Shown here piece after piece: positions 9,939 through 19,698 of a stretch of 64,000 nt of DNA. The position numbers and the translations under genes are program-made. The stretch is taken from assembly GCF_002105155.1 (NCBI RefSeq), contig NW_019029009.1, positions 372,001 to 436,000 of the forward strand. The letters run 5' to 3'. Positions within the stretch are counted from its first letter, which is position 1; each line of letters opens with the position of its first letter. This stretch comes from Lobosporangium transversale. Lineage: Eukaryota; Mortierellomycota; Mortierellomycetes; Mortierellales; Mortierellaceae. Below the pieces are notes generated by a model. The model was not told the DNA's origin, searched no databases, and saw only the letters and a list, made by a program, of their open reading frames with translations.

Positions 9939-12387
9939 ATGGCCGCTACAAGGAGCTCAACACAAAAAAACATGGCTGCAAATGATTCCACAGAGAGCCA
10001 AGCACAAAAAAAAATGACTGCAAATAAGCCTGAGGATGCCTCCACACTCAATAAACGAAAAAGAGTAAACGAGCACCCACAACGAAAAAAGCGCGCCATC
10101 CCACTGCTACTGCTGAACTGCGTTGTCGAGGGAGAAGCAACGTCGTTCCCAGTAGAGATTTTCTGCGATAAATCGGTCGGGATGCTCAAGCAAGCCATCA
10201 AAGCAGAGAAAGCCAATGCATTTAAGGATATTGACGCTGACCAGCTCACCCTCTACAAGGTCTCCATCCTTGACAAAGGCGAGGCCATCTTTGAGTCAGA
10301 AATCGAGTCAAAAGAGGCTCTCACAATCGCGTCAATGGAGCTTTGGGAGATATTTAATTCTGAACTTCCAAGGAAAACTATCCATGTTTTTGTCAAGCCA
10401 CCACAGCGAGGTATATCCTTGGCTCTTGATGGACTGATTGTTGATATTTTCAGCTGATGAAGCTTGGTTTGTATCTTAAACGGCCATGTGCATAATATCA
10501 CCATTTGGTTTGTGTCTTGATAACTCAACGTTCTTTCTCATTATTCGCTTTTGATACTTAGCTCAGAAAAGAAAACAAGATGGAGATTCTGGTGAGTGCT
10601 TTTGGCTGAGAACCTGGTTATTGATCAATTCAGAGTGATGTGCAGTGCAGTAAATCAAAAATATTGACTTTGATCACTCTATCTCCTTTATCAGAGTCAC
10701 CCTCTAAAAAAGCTCGTCTAAGCATGAATAGAGATGCTCTTATGGACGCGATTACAGAAGCAGGGCTTGTAACGAAAGGGATAGTGAATGGTAGGCCTGC
10801 CATCTCGCGTCTAAACTCGAAAGAGAGGGTCAAGCTGCTTTCGTACATGGGGAAGACACCATCAGATAGTATTGACTACTGCATTGTTAGCGTGGCTCGC
10901 GAGCTCCGAAATTCTGGTGGTATCAAGGATTCCAAAATATTGACTGCCCCTGAGGGTTGTATCTTCCCTGTTGCCGGAACAAGGCATCTTTATATCAGAG
11001 ATGAATATAAAGAGCTTTATGACCATATTACATCCGAATTAAGTACCCCTCATGAAGTACCTCGTTTGAACCGACTCTTTGTCACTGGAACGCCTGGAAT
11101 TGGGAAGTCAGCCTTTTTGGTCTATTTTGCCATCCGCCTCCTTGCCGAACACGATGAGGAAAATCCACCGATTATTATTTTCCAAGAGAAGCAGCATACC
11201 AAATGTTATGTTTATGGAGGAACAACTTGCCAACGTAAAGGGAATATAACGATGTTTGAAGATTTCCTTAACCAACGTGAAACGTGGTATTTAGTTGATA
11301 GTGGTGAAAATCCTCAACCAGGTAAAGCCAGGACGATATTTTCAGCATCGCCAAGAACTCTCTATGGGCATTACGATGAACTCACCAAGGAAAATACACC
11401 AAATAGCTACTATCACATGTCACTCTGGAGTCTGGATGAGCTTAAGGAATGTAGAGCCAATGTAAAGTTTTTTCATGTAGTGAGTGAAGCATTTTTGGAG
11501 GAGCTTTTTTACGACTTGGGGGGCGTGCCAAGACAGGTTCTACAGTGTCCAGCCGATGTACTATCCAAAAATCAAAAACATACTAAGCGTGCTAAAGAAG
11601 CTGCGTTTCTCCGCGTCAATAATGCCATTAGTACACTCGAGAAACCAGCAGATCTTCTAAGCCTCTTTGCACGAGGAAAAGATGCGAGTAGATTTAGTGG
11701 TCGTTTACTCCATAGAGTCCCCACTTCTGACCATCTCGACTTCTACCTGGTGTGGGCATCTCGTTGGGTCGAATCACAGATTATGGACAAAATAAAAGAT
11801 AACACTTGGGTCGATGTGTTGGCGAAACTTGTCACAGGCGGAGAGGATATAGATAAAGGCCCACTGTTTGAAATCTATGCTCATCACTTATTTCGACGTG
11901 GTGATATTAGATTTCCCTTAGGGATCTCCAGTCAGGCGAAACAGGATTTCTTGATTTTCCAGCAAATCCAGAAGAGGTATTTATCCGGACTTCAGAGGAA
12001 TTATCAAGGCTCACTCAAGCAGCTGGCAAGTTGTTTGTACCAAAACATTCTAAATTTCCGTGCATTGATTTTGCATTGGGACCCAACGAGCTATTTCAGA
12101 TCACAGTATCAGAGAAGCATCCGATCAAGCAAGCACCATTCAGGAAGATAATTGATTATATTACTGGAGACCGATCAAAGTCGAAGGGAAGTGATGATAT
12201 TTTCCTCTATTTTGTGGTGCCAGGAGTCGTATATGACGATTTTAAAGTTCAGAACTTTCTTACCGCCAGAAATACGGTCGTCCAGAAGCCATATAAATGC
12301 TTAAAACATGTAAGTCAGCGTGTCATAAAAATCGACATCGAAGCTGCATATTCAGGAGGATCAGCCGGTACGAATCTGGAGAATTAA
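9939..12387 (+). pseudogene. Crinkler (CRN) effector, copy B: N-terminus and NTPase intact, C-terminal nuclease-like domain frameshifted
   Basis: Exon 1 (9939-10410) encodes a Lys/Arg-rich leader with a bipartite-NLS-like stretch (KRKRVNEHPQRKKR) and then the ubiquitin-like CRN header (LNCVVEGEATSFPVEI, LKQAIKAEKANAFKDIDADQ, LTLYKVSI). The frame leaves exon 1 at CGAG|GTATAT and re-enters in phase at 10695 after TTATCAG. A 12-base micro-exon around 10580-10591 would also fit. Exon 2 carries the Walker A GTPGIGKS and matches copy A until about 11919, where one T is missing. The frame then stops at 12151. The C-terminal domain (IDFALGP, FVVPGVVYDDFK) continues in another frame to 12387. Domain order header-NTPase-REase-like is known for Crinkler proteins. 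Copy B's damage lies where copy A is intact, and the reverse. It could still make a truncated header-NTPase protein. Confidence 0.8.
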
Positions 12388-12552
12388 ATCGAATAGCAAC
12401 CAAGTGGATGAAATTTTGTCTTTTTTTAAAAAAAAGCATTATACCCGTTCCTTGAGTATTTTTTACAATGGTTCATTCTTTATGAATGGAGCTATCATTA
12501 TCCACTTACCTTTTAGACGAATAAATAGAGCGGTTTAATCCGTCCTCCCTTC

Positions 12553-13379
12553 TACTGGGGCATTTAGAACTTTATAAAGCTGTGATCATTGTGCGATCTT
12601 GTGTGCAAGAAAAGGCAGGATTTTGTGATACTATTATCAAAGAGTTTTGTAAAAACGGATAGAGATGAAGAATCCTGTGGAGAACCCAGTGAGAGTCTGA
12701 TGATGAGACCCAAAACCATATTATTATCAGCAGGACAGCTGGCATAGGAAATTATCCTTTCTCGTATGCTTTGTCATCTGGATGCTTGCCACTTGCGAAA
12801 GACCTCATCCAGGGCGCCAAAACATTTACCGGGAGCTAGGATGACAGCTCCACTCTAAAGACATAAATGTCGTTTTAGCCCCATGGTGCGTGCACGGGAT
12901 GGCAACCTGTGGTCAATGAGATCAATCTCGCCAGAATCATCCCCTCTCACATCAATTCATGCTAGACGGATGAAAGATTAGGAGGAAAAGGTCCTTGATG
13001 TCTGGGATATCCACGCTTGTTTATAATCTCACCAAAAGTTCTGTGTCTTGCGTTCATAGGCGGTTAATCGCAGTTTGGTTTTCGTATACCCCTTGAAGAA
13101 CGTAAGCAAAAATGCCTTTATGTTTTATATTTGATACTCATCAATTTACCCTTTTTACTTGTCCGAAGGTAGAATGACGCCTAGCCAATGGATGCTATAT
13201 GCTTGGTCCTGTGGTCGTCTCCGTCCAATGATCACTATAATAGAGAACGTCATTGGACGTGCCGATGCAGGCCTTTGGAAGCAAGAAATCAAGGGCCTGG
13301 TGTGGTCGCTCACTGATCCAGGATATAAAGAATCTGGTAACCTATGCCATGAGTAATCTAGAATTCTGAAGCGTATTAA
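12553..13379. other. Spacer between Crinkler copy B and decayed frame
   Basis: Composition is less AT-biased than the true spacers of this window and short frames show protein-like residues (for example around 13159-13356, with the stretch GLWKQEIKGLVWSLTDPGYK). No frame persists and no family is recognisable. It may be decayed coding sequence. Confidence 0.35.
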
Positions 13380-13914
13380 CAAAGGGGATGCAGGAATTAA
13401 AATCAGTGTCGACATCAGGGAAACCTTCGGTCGAGCCGTAAAGAATGAATAGATTACTATATAGTAAAGACTTGATATTGGAGTACAATGAGCCTGTTCC
13501 GGTCGAGGTTTCGTTTGCTTGAATTGTCGTTAATCAAAGGAAGAAGGAGTTTACAATTATCGTTGAGCCAATATCATTTATAGCAGCAATTAACTTGTTT
13601 GAAGTGGATGACTCTTGATTGGCTAAATTGGTTAATAGTGTTGCTAGACGCCCCTACGTCTGGCACAAAGGGCACACATTTTGAGTATTTCAGTCCCGCT
13701 TTGTTTAATTTCAATCTTCCAGAATTATAACAATGAGCGAATTCTTAGATACTCACTGTAACAAAGACTCCATACATGAATCCAAGTTAATCTCGCTTTT
13801 TTTTTGTTTTGTTTCCAAAAGAGAACCCATCTGGACCAGATATCGTTTTTGTATTAGAATCGGAGGGTAAATATTATCCTGCTTGTGTTTTAGCAAAATG
13901 TGCTTGTGCATGTA

Positions 13915-15249
13915 CAGTCACCTGAAACAAAGATTGGACAAAAAAATAAAATATTGAAATAGTTACGTAGGGAAGCGTTTCCTTCAATCTCTTTCCTTCC
14001 TGTTTTTCACATACAAACAGCTTGAGTAAACCACCATGGCGAGACACTTAGACATTGAGAATAAAGATATCATCGTTGGAATGCACCTCGCGGGCATGAA
14101 GGCTGCGGAAATCGCATTGCAACGCGGTGTACCCCGAACCTCTGTTATTAATATTATCAGGGTGTACCAAGAAAGAGGCACCACTGCTTGCACTCCGATC
14201 CCAGGACGGCCCAAAGTACTAAGTGAACGGGACCTCAGGAGCATCGTTCGCCATACTAAGCAGAATAGAAGGTGTACTCTTAATGATATCACTAACCAAT
14301 TGCCGAACAAAGTTTGCGAGAGGACAGTTGCGAAGGCATTGCATTCACTGGGTATTTTCAGCCGGATTGCAGTAAAAAAACCATTCTTAAAAGAAGGACA
14401 TATAAAAAGGAGGCTGCAGTTTGTCAAAAAATATATGAGTTGGTCCATGGAAGACTGGAATCGGGTAGTTTGGACTGACGAATCATCATTTGAAGTTGGT
14501 GAGCATTTTCGTCAAATAAGAGTTTGGCGTAAAGTAGAGGAAAAGTACGATCATGATTGCCTCGCACCCACTTTCAAAAGTGGTAGAACAACTCTGATGG
14601 TCTGGGGGGCGTTCACAGCAACCAGAAAGTCTCGGTTGGTTGTATTTGAAAGAGGTCGTAAAGATGGACGGTGTTTCGTGGAAGATGTATATCAAGGCGA
14701 GCTAGCCAGATTTATGGCTGAGGTAGAGGATGGCATACTTATGGAGGATAATGCTCCAGTTCATACTTGTAAGATTGCAAAAGAATGGCGCGAAAAAAAC
14801 AGCATCCCCAGGATTCCAGACTGGCCTTCATGCTCCCCAGATTTGAACCCTATTGAACATGTATGGTCACTTCTTGCGGATGCACTCGATAGGCGCGCTA
14901 AAGGGCCAAGAGATCTTCCCACTCTCACACGGGCTCTTACCGAAGAGTGGAATAATTTACCGCAAGAGAGGCTGGCCAGCCTTGTCGCTACCATGCCCGA
15001 AAGGCTGGAAGAAGTGAATGGGGTCGATGGTAGGAACACTCACTATTGAGCCTACATGGCGCTTTTGCTGCTCTAACAATGCCGTCTTCAAAACCCCAAT
15101 AAATAACAGTATTGACCTCTTTAGTGAGCATGTAAAATTTCATGTGTATTGATGAAGTCTTTATGTATGTTGCATATGAGCTGTTTGTCCAGGTTGTTCA
15201 AAAAAAATCAAGAAAATCCATTTTGTCCAAACTTTATTTCAGGTGACTG
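13915..15249 (+). mobile_element. Tc1/mariner transposon, structurally intact
   Basis: Terminal inverted repeats of 29 bases (13915-13943 and 15221-15249), beginning CAGTCACCTGAAA, differ at only two positions. The unit is flanked by the TA target duplication (13913-13914 and 15250-15251) and is 1335 bp long. It contains one uninterrupted transposase gene. Intact ends and frame suggest recent insertion, in contrast to the decayed gene that it interrupts. Confidence 0.93.
14036..15049 (+). CDS. Tc1/mariner DDE transposase
   Basis: A single exon of 337 codons, with start context ACCATGG. The N-terminal third is a paired helix-turn-helix DNA-binding region (GMHLAGMKAAEIALQRGVPR; GRPKVLSERD), which binds the inverted repeats. 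The catalytic core has the three acidic residues in WTDESSF, LMEDNAPVHT and SPDLNPIEHVW, with about 34 residues between the second and third, as in the Tc1 DD34E class. The length fits the family (about 340 residues). It cuts and pastes the element into TA sites. No stop or frameshift was found, so it may be active. Confidence 0.93.
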   Translation: MARHLDIENKDIIVGMHLAGMKAAEIALQRGVPRTSVINIIRVYQERGTTACTPIPGRPKVLSERDLRSIVRHTKQNRRCTLNDITNQLPNKVCERTVAKALHSLGIFSRIAVKKPFLKEGHIKRRLQFVKKYMSWSMEDWNRVVWTDESSFEVGEHFRQIRVWRKVEEKYDHDCLAPTFKSGRTTLMVWGAFTATRKSRLVVFERGRKDGRCFVEDVYQGELARFMAEVEDGILMEDNAPVHTCKIAKEWREKNSIPRIPDWPSCSPDLNPIEHVWSLLADALDRRAKGPRDLPTLTRALTEEWNNLPQERLASLVATMPERLEEVNGVDGRNTHY

Positions 15250-15559
15250 TACAGAAACAAAAGAGATGCTTCAGCTGCTTATTCGTGCACACAGTGATTG
15301 ACGAACAAAAAAGGAAAAAGCCCGCGATAAAAGAAGGCATATGCAGACAACAAATAAACAAACTGTTTGCTCACATACATTTTTTTCACCGTTGTGTCTG
15401 TAACTCTTCTAAGCTTTCTGTCTGGCCGTTTAACACAGGGAACCCTCAGAAAAAGAAATACCTCGCATGATTGGTGCCAGGTCTGAAAACAACAATAATG
15501 CAATGCTGTACGTGGAAGATAGGGTCTAGAAACTATACCATTGATCACAACTGCTACTC

Positions 15560-17432
15560 ATGCTCTCTTGCCAAGGACTTGAACAGGCATACCAACCCCT
15601 TCTTCCTTGCTCTCATAACCGCTCATATCCTTTCGATGCATTCTTTCGCCGTTTATGTCCACTACATCTGAACCACACACAGTTCACCACTCACTCCAAC
15701 AGAGATATTTGTATCACCTTGGGTATGATATGTTGCTGTGGTTCCCTCTGGTTTCAACAGGCCCAACAAACTCTATTAGCAGTGTTTATCAACCCAAATA
15801 CATCAAGGGAACGCAAGGAGACGAGTAAGCAAATGATGCGACAAATCAAGTCTCGTCGAGCTGTACAGAAAAAGATCAAGTTAGTCAGGCTGTAGAACGA
15901 ATCAACTCAGATTGCCTCAATCATACGACGAATATTATCATCACTATATCACATCAATCAATCAATAAACGATACAATGAGGCCCCCCAAGCGGACAATG
16001 GAGTCATGCGAAAGTCTTCGTGAGTATTATGGTCTAACCCAACAGTTCGAGAGGAAATAGTCCAATTGTTGGAACTAAACATGAGTACCAAGGGGGCTGC
16101 AGAGGACAAGATCCTTAACCACAAGGGGATATTGTTGCAGGAGCTGTTTTCCTTGAAAGGATACAAGGACGTTGGACTGCAATCTGATGATGGCCCTAGA
16201 AGGAAACTACGGACATCGTTCTTTACAAACGGCCTTACCCTAACACTTCTTGCCTATGACACATCGAAGCAAAAAAGAGGTAGAGGTTCGCAAGCTGCCC
16301 AACCTTCGGATACTCAAAGATCTCAAGCAGTCCAGGCTTCTTCAAGTGCTCAGCAGGGATCCTCGTCTTCAGGCCATGGTGCAGGCGATGGTGGTGATGA
16401 TGGAGACGACGACGGAAATGAAGATGACGATATCTTGCTGGGTATCAGCGATATTGACTTGCTGGAAGTTGATGAACCATTCTTAGATGGCGGCGAGGGA
16501 GAAGAAGCAGCTGAAGAAGGTACATCGAGCACAAATCCACTGTCCCCGGTGAGTCCCAGTCCCCGGCGTGAGATCAACTGGAAGCAGAGATCCCGTCTCC
16601 TCGAGAATGTAGAAGTTAAATATGACACCCAGGCAGCATGGGACCAGTGACGACAATAGGGAGACTATATATAGGGCGCTTGTCGATTTCTATAATGACG
16701 GGTGGTTTGTTCGGAATAGCTGGGATAATAGAAAAGCACAGAACGGATGGGTTGATTATGTGATCAAGGCAATTCTGAAGCTTGCGGGCGGAAGCAATGG
16801 AAGAAGAAGAGATGCCAATACGAATGCGGTGATCTGTATTGGACTAGGATCATTCAAGACAAACCGAGGACAAGTATCGAAGCATGGGATATTGATGAAG
16901 AAGCTTGTTGAAAAGGTAAAAAAAAAATCCCTTGATCAATGACATTTAATTTTTGAGTCTTTTTTTTAACGAGTATTAAATCTGGCTCGAACAGGCAAAA
17001 TCTCTAGACTACCCCATTGCAGGTTGTCATGAATACTACACATCTGCCAAGTGTCCACGGCCTCACTGCGACAGTATATTGGAGAATGTTCCTTTTCGAT
17101 CCAAGTACTGTCGAAATTGTAAAGCATACTTTGATCGAGATGCTGTTGGTGCTGAGAACATCGCAAGGGTCTGTGAGTCGCAGACAAGAGAGCAAAAACG
17201 ACCTGCAAAATATATGCCGCCGGACGGAGGAACTCAAGGCCAAGCTTCTAGCGGTAGTGGCGATGGTGGAGGTAGTGGTGGCAGTGGTGGCAGTGGTGGT
17301 AGTAGTAGCAGACCCACAAAAAGGAAATTTTCAGATGAAGGAGGAGGAGGAGGAGTAGAGGGATCAAGACCACCGAAAGGACCTTTGCTGGGTCCAGGAG
17401 GAGGGGGAGAGACAAGCCGGCAACAACAGTAG
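15560..17432 (+). pseudogene. Fanzor (eukaryotic TnpB-like RNA-guided nuclease family), internally deleted
   Basis: Pieces in order: a decayed N-terminal part (about 15560-16050, LALITAHILSMHSF and later fragments, with stops); an open middle part (about 16050-16650, LLELNMSTKGAAEDKILNHK, TNGLTLTLLAYDTS, then an acidic low-complexity linker); and, in another frame, 16630-16914 (SWDNRKAQNGWVDY, ICIGLGSFKTNRGQVSKHG). The last part is joined by a GT-AG intron (16915-16994) to the last exon: EYYTSAKCPRPHC, then KYCRNCKAYFDRDAVGAENI and a Gly/Ser-rich tail ending at 17432. The Cys-x4-Cys/Cys-x2-Cys insertion and the DRD-x3-AENI RuvC-III motif are Fanzor/TnpB hallmarks. The RuvC-I segment with its D-x-G acidic motif, expected between the middle and third parts, is absent. 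The frames change exactly there (about 16650). It should be catalytically dead. Confidence 0.75.
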
Positions 17433-18064
17433 GACACAATCTACTACAAACATGACTAGGTCCAGAAAGGCCTTCGTCTTAAAAAAATTGTAAGTATTGG
17501 CTCGATAATACTTTTTTTTTTTTTTTTTTTTTATTTCTTTGTTCTAATACACTTCTTTTAACACCAGATGCAATGTCTCGTTTTTTAATGGGACGGACTA
17601 TCTAAATGATTATTGAAAAGCCATGACCGAAACATCCGATCTGGATCTATTGTATCTCAACATATAATAATCATTTTTACTTACAGAGTCACCAAATATG
17701 GCACAAAGTGTGAATTGTAGACCACAACTCTGAGAATGACATGTTAAGGCTATCAGAAACTATTCACCTCTTGTCCTGCGTATCAGTAACCATGCCCAGG
17801 TTTGACTAAAAAGGTTGTAGAGCCTAAACTCTTTTGTGTCTATTGCCTACGCCTCTTTTGCCTTCAATTACCCTTCCCGTTCCAAAGCCAGTGTTGATCC
17901 TTAAAAAAATATCTTCGATCAACGTCAGTGCGCGCTAAAATAAAGGTGCTCATCTTTGAGCTTGATCCTCACTCATTTACCATTTTCTGTTCTTGTTCCT
18001 GCCCTCCTTTTTTCTCCCTCTTCTCTCTTCCTATTCTCATTATCTTCGTCAAGTATAGAAAAAG

Positions 18065-18095
<31 letters not shown>

Positions 18096-18103
18096 CATTT
18101 CCG
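17433..18103. other. Intergenic between Fanzor remnant and SDR gene
   Basis: It holds poly(T) near 17511-17533, a CT-rich promoter-like tract near 17980-18030 and poly(A) directly before the SDR start (18066-18095). No coding signal was seen. Confidence 0.6.
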
Positions 18104-19289
18104 ATGCTCGATTTCATTTACAATGTCGATTATTGGAAGACATTTGTCCAACCCAGCAACTTCTCATTGGAAAATATTCCAGATCTCACTTCGAAAGTAG
18201 CAATTGTCACAGGAGCGAATGCAGGACTCGGTTATGAGACAGCATTGGAGCTGGCAAGGCATGGTGCTCATGTCTTTCTAGCTTGTCGCAACCAAACCAA
18301 AGCCTTGGAAGCAATTGAAAAGATGGAAAAGGAACTGGCAGAGACAGCACCTCAACTCTATCCTAAAGTAGATTTTTTATTCCTGGATTTATCAAATCTT
18401 CGTATTGTCGCTCAGTCTGCGAAAGAGTTTCTGTCCAAAGGATTACCGCTCCATATCTTGATTAATAATGCGGGTCTAGGACTCATACCATCAAAGCTAA
18501 GCAAGGATGGAATCGAGAATGTGTTTGCAGTCAACCATATGGGGTAAAAAAAATTCAAGAACTATGATTTATGATTACAAGTGATCCAAATGATCATAAT
18601 CACACAGCACATGATCATGTCACGCAGAGATACCCCAACCTTTTTAAAAAAGTATCTGTCTAAACTGTTTATATTTGTTTGAATTCGAATGAATTTAAAT
18701 GACCGGTAGACACTTTTTATTCACACAATTACTGTTACCAAAAATCATCGAGTCACAGCCATCAAGGGTCGTAATCTTAAGGTGCGTTGAGTTTAAATAA
18801 TATGGACAAGATCTATTGGGAAAAGAGGAAGGAAGTGAATGCCTGACATGATAAAGATTAACAACCTCTTCTCTTACCTTAGCTCGTTAAGCCATGCCTT
18901 GAATTTGCCCGAAGGAGGAATTCAATTCGGAACTTTGAGTCAAGTAGATGCAGAATCAGCAGCTGTGAACTATAATCGATCTAAACTTGCCAACATTTTG
19001 TATACTAAGGCATTAGCGCGACGATTAACAGATGCAGGACACGATAAAGTTTTTGTCAATTCATTACACCCAGGATATTGTTATACAGGGATCGACAATG
19101 AAACGCAGGCTTTGTTTGGTCATGCTGCATCTAAAGCGATAATAAAGACGAGGGAGTTGGTTGGAAGACCTGCTGTAGATGGGACCATTACCTCGCTATA
19201 CTGTGCCACGAGCCCAGAGATCGAGGAGAAGAGTTTGACAGGACGCTTTTTCGTCCCAGATGCACATGAGCTCCGTCCAAGTAAAGAAG

Positions 19290-19322
<33 letters not shown>

Positions 19323-19492
19323 ACCATGGTGCTGCAACTTCAGCTAGCAATGACTCGACACCTGAAAATACTTCCTTTTTCTTCTTTCCTTTTTCTTTAG
19401 GCTCATATGCAATGGATGAAGAGCTGCAGGAGAGGTTATACAAATATTCAGAAGACTTCATGGTCAAACGGGGTCTGCTATTGCCTTCATAG
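18104..19492 (+). CDS. Short-chain dehydrogenase/reductase (retinol-dehydrogenase-like)
   Basis: Exons 18104-18543, 18710-18781, 18883-19280 and 19401-19492 give 333 residues. The Rossmann motif TGANAGLG (residues 36-43), the structural NNAG, the NHMGHFLFTQ segment formed across intron 1, the catalytic serine strand ILSSLSHA formed across intron 2, and the active-site YNRSK identify a classical NADP(H)-preferring SDR. The group includes RDH11-14, WWOX-like and fungal light-induced reductases acting on retinoid, steroid or aldehyde substrates. The true substrate cannot be inferred. No signal peptide was seen. The third intron begins with a 30-base poly(A) run right behind the donor GTAAAG. The second exon is only 72 bases. 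The start at 18104 follows a poly(A) leader, which is common here. Confidence 0.9.
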
Positions 19493-19698
19493 AATGAGGA
19501 TCAAGCCTTTTTGTAATAAAATTCCAGATAACAATGAAAAGCCTTGGTTTGTTTGCAATCATTACGCGTAGCGATTTAGCCCAATATGGGAATTAATGAA
19601 ATAAAAAAAAGCGCAGGTGGTTTGTCTCTACCTCTTCTCATTATTTGCATCAAGCTGTTAATCATTCACTCCGAGTTAGATCAGTACACACAATCAGC

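Larger units (their letters stand above)
9541..12552. repeat. Right arm of ~3 kb Crinkler inverted repeat
   Basis: This is the inverted partner of 5335-8328. The start TGTCACGTCA and the 3' end (CATTATACCCGTTCCTTGAG, then TTATCCACTTACC) both match the left arm in reverse complement. Confidence 0.85.
13540..15302 (+). pseudogene. Decayed hypothetical gene interrupted by Tc1 transposon
   Basis: Plus-strand frames between 13540 and 13910 read like protein broken by stops and shifts (EPISFIAAINLFEVDDS, then LAKLVNSVARRPYVWHKG). The best piece, after about 13830, is GPDIVFVLESEGKYYPACVL followed by AKCACAC. It is cut at 13913 by the Tc1 insertion. Removing the element and one TA leaves the same frame running on through TETKEMLQLLIRAHSD to a TGA at 15300-15302. 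GPDIVF followed by VLAK resembles the PD-x(n)-(E/Q)xK pattern of REase-like proteins that are common beside Crinkler genes, but this is only a motif-level hint. Confidence 0.5.
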
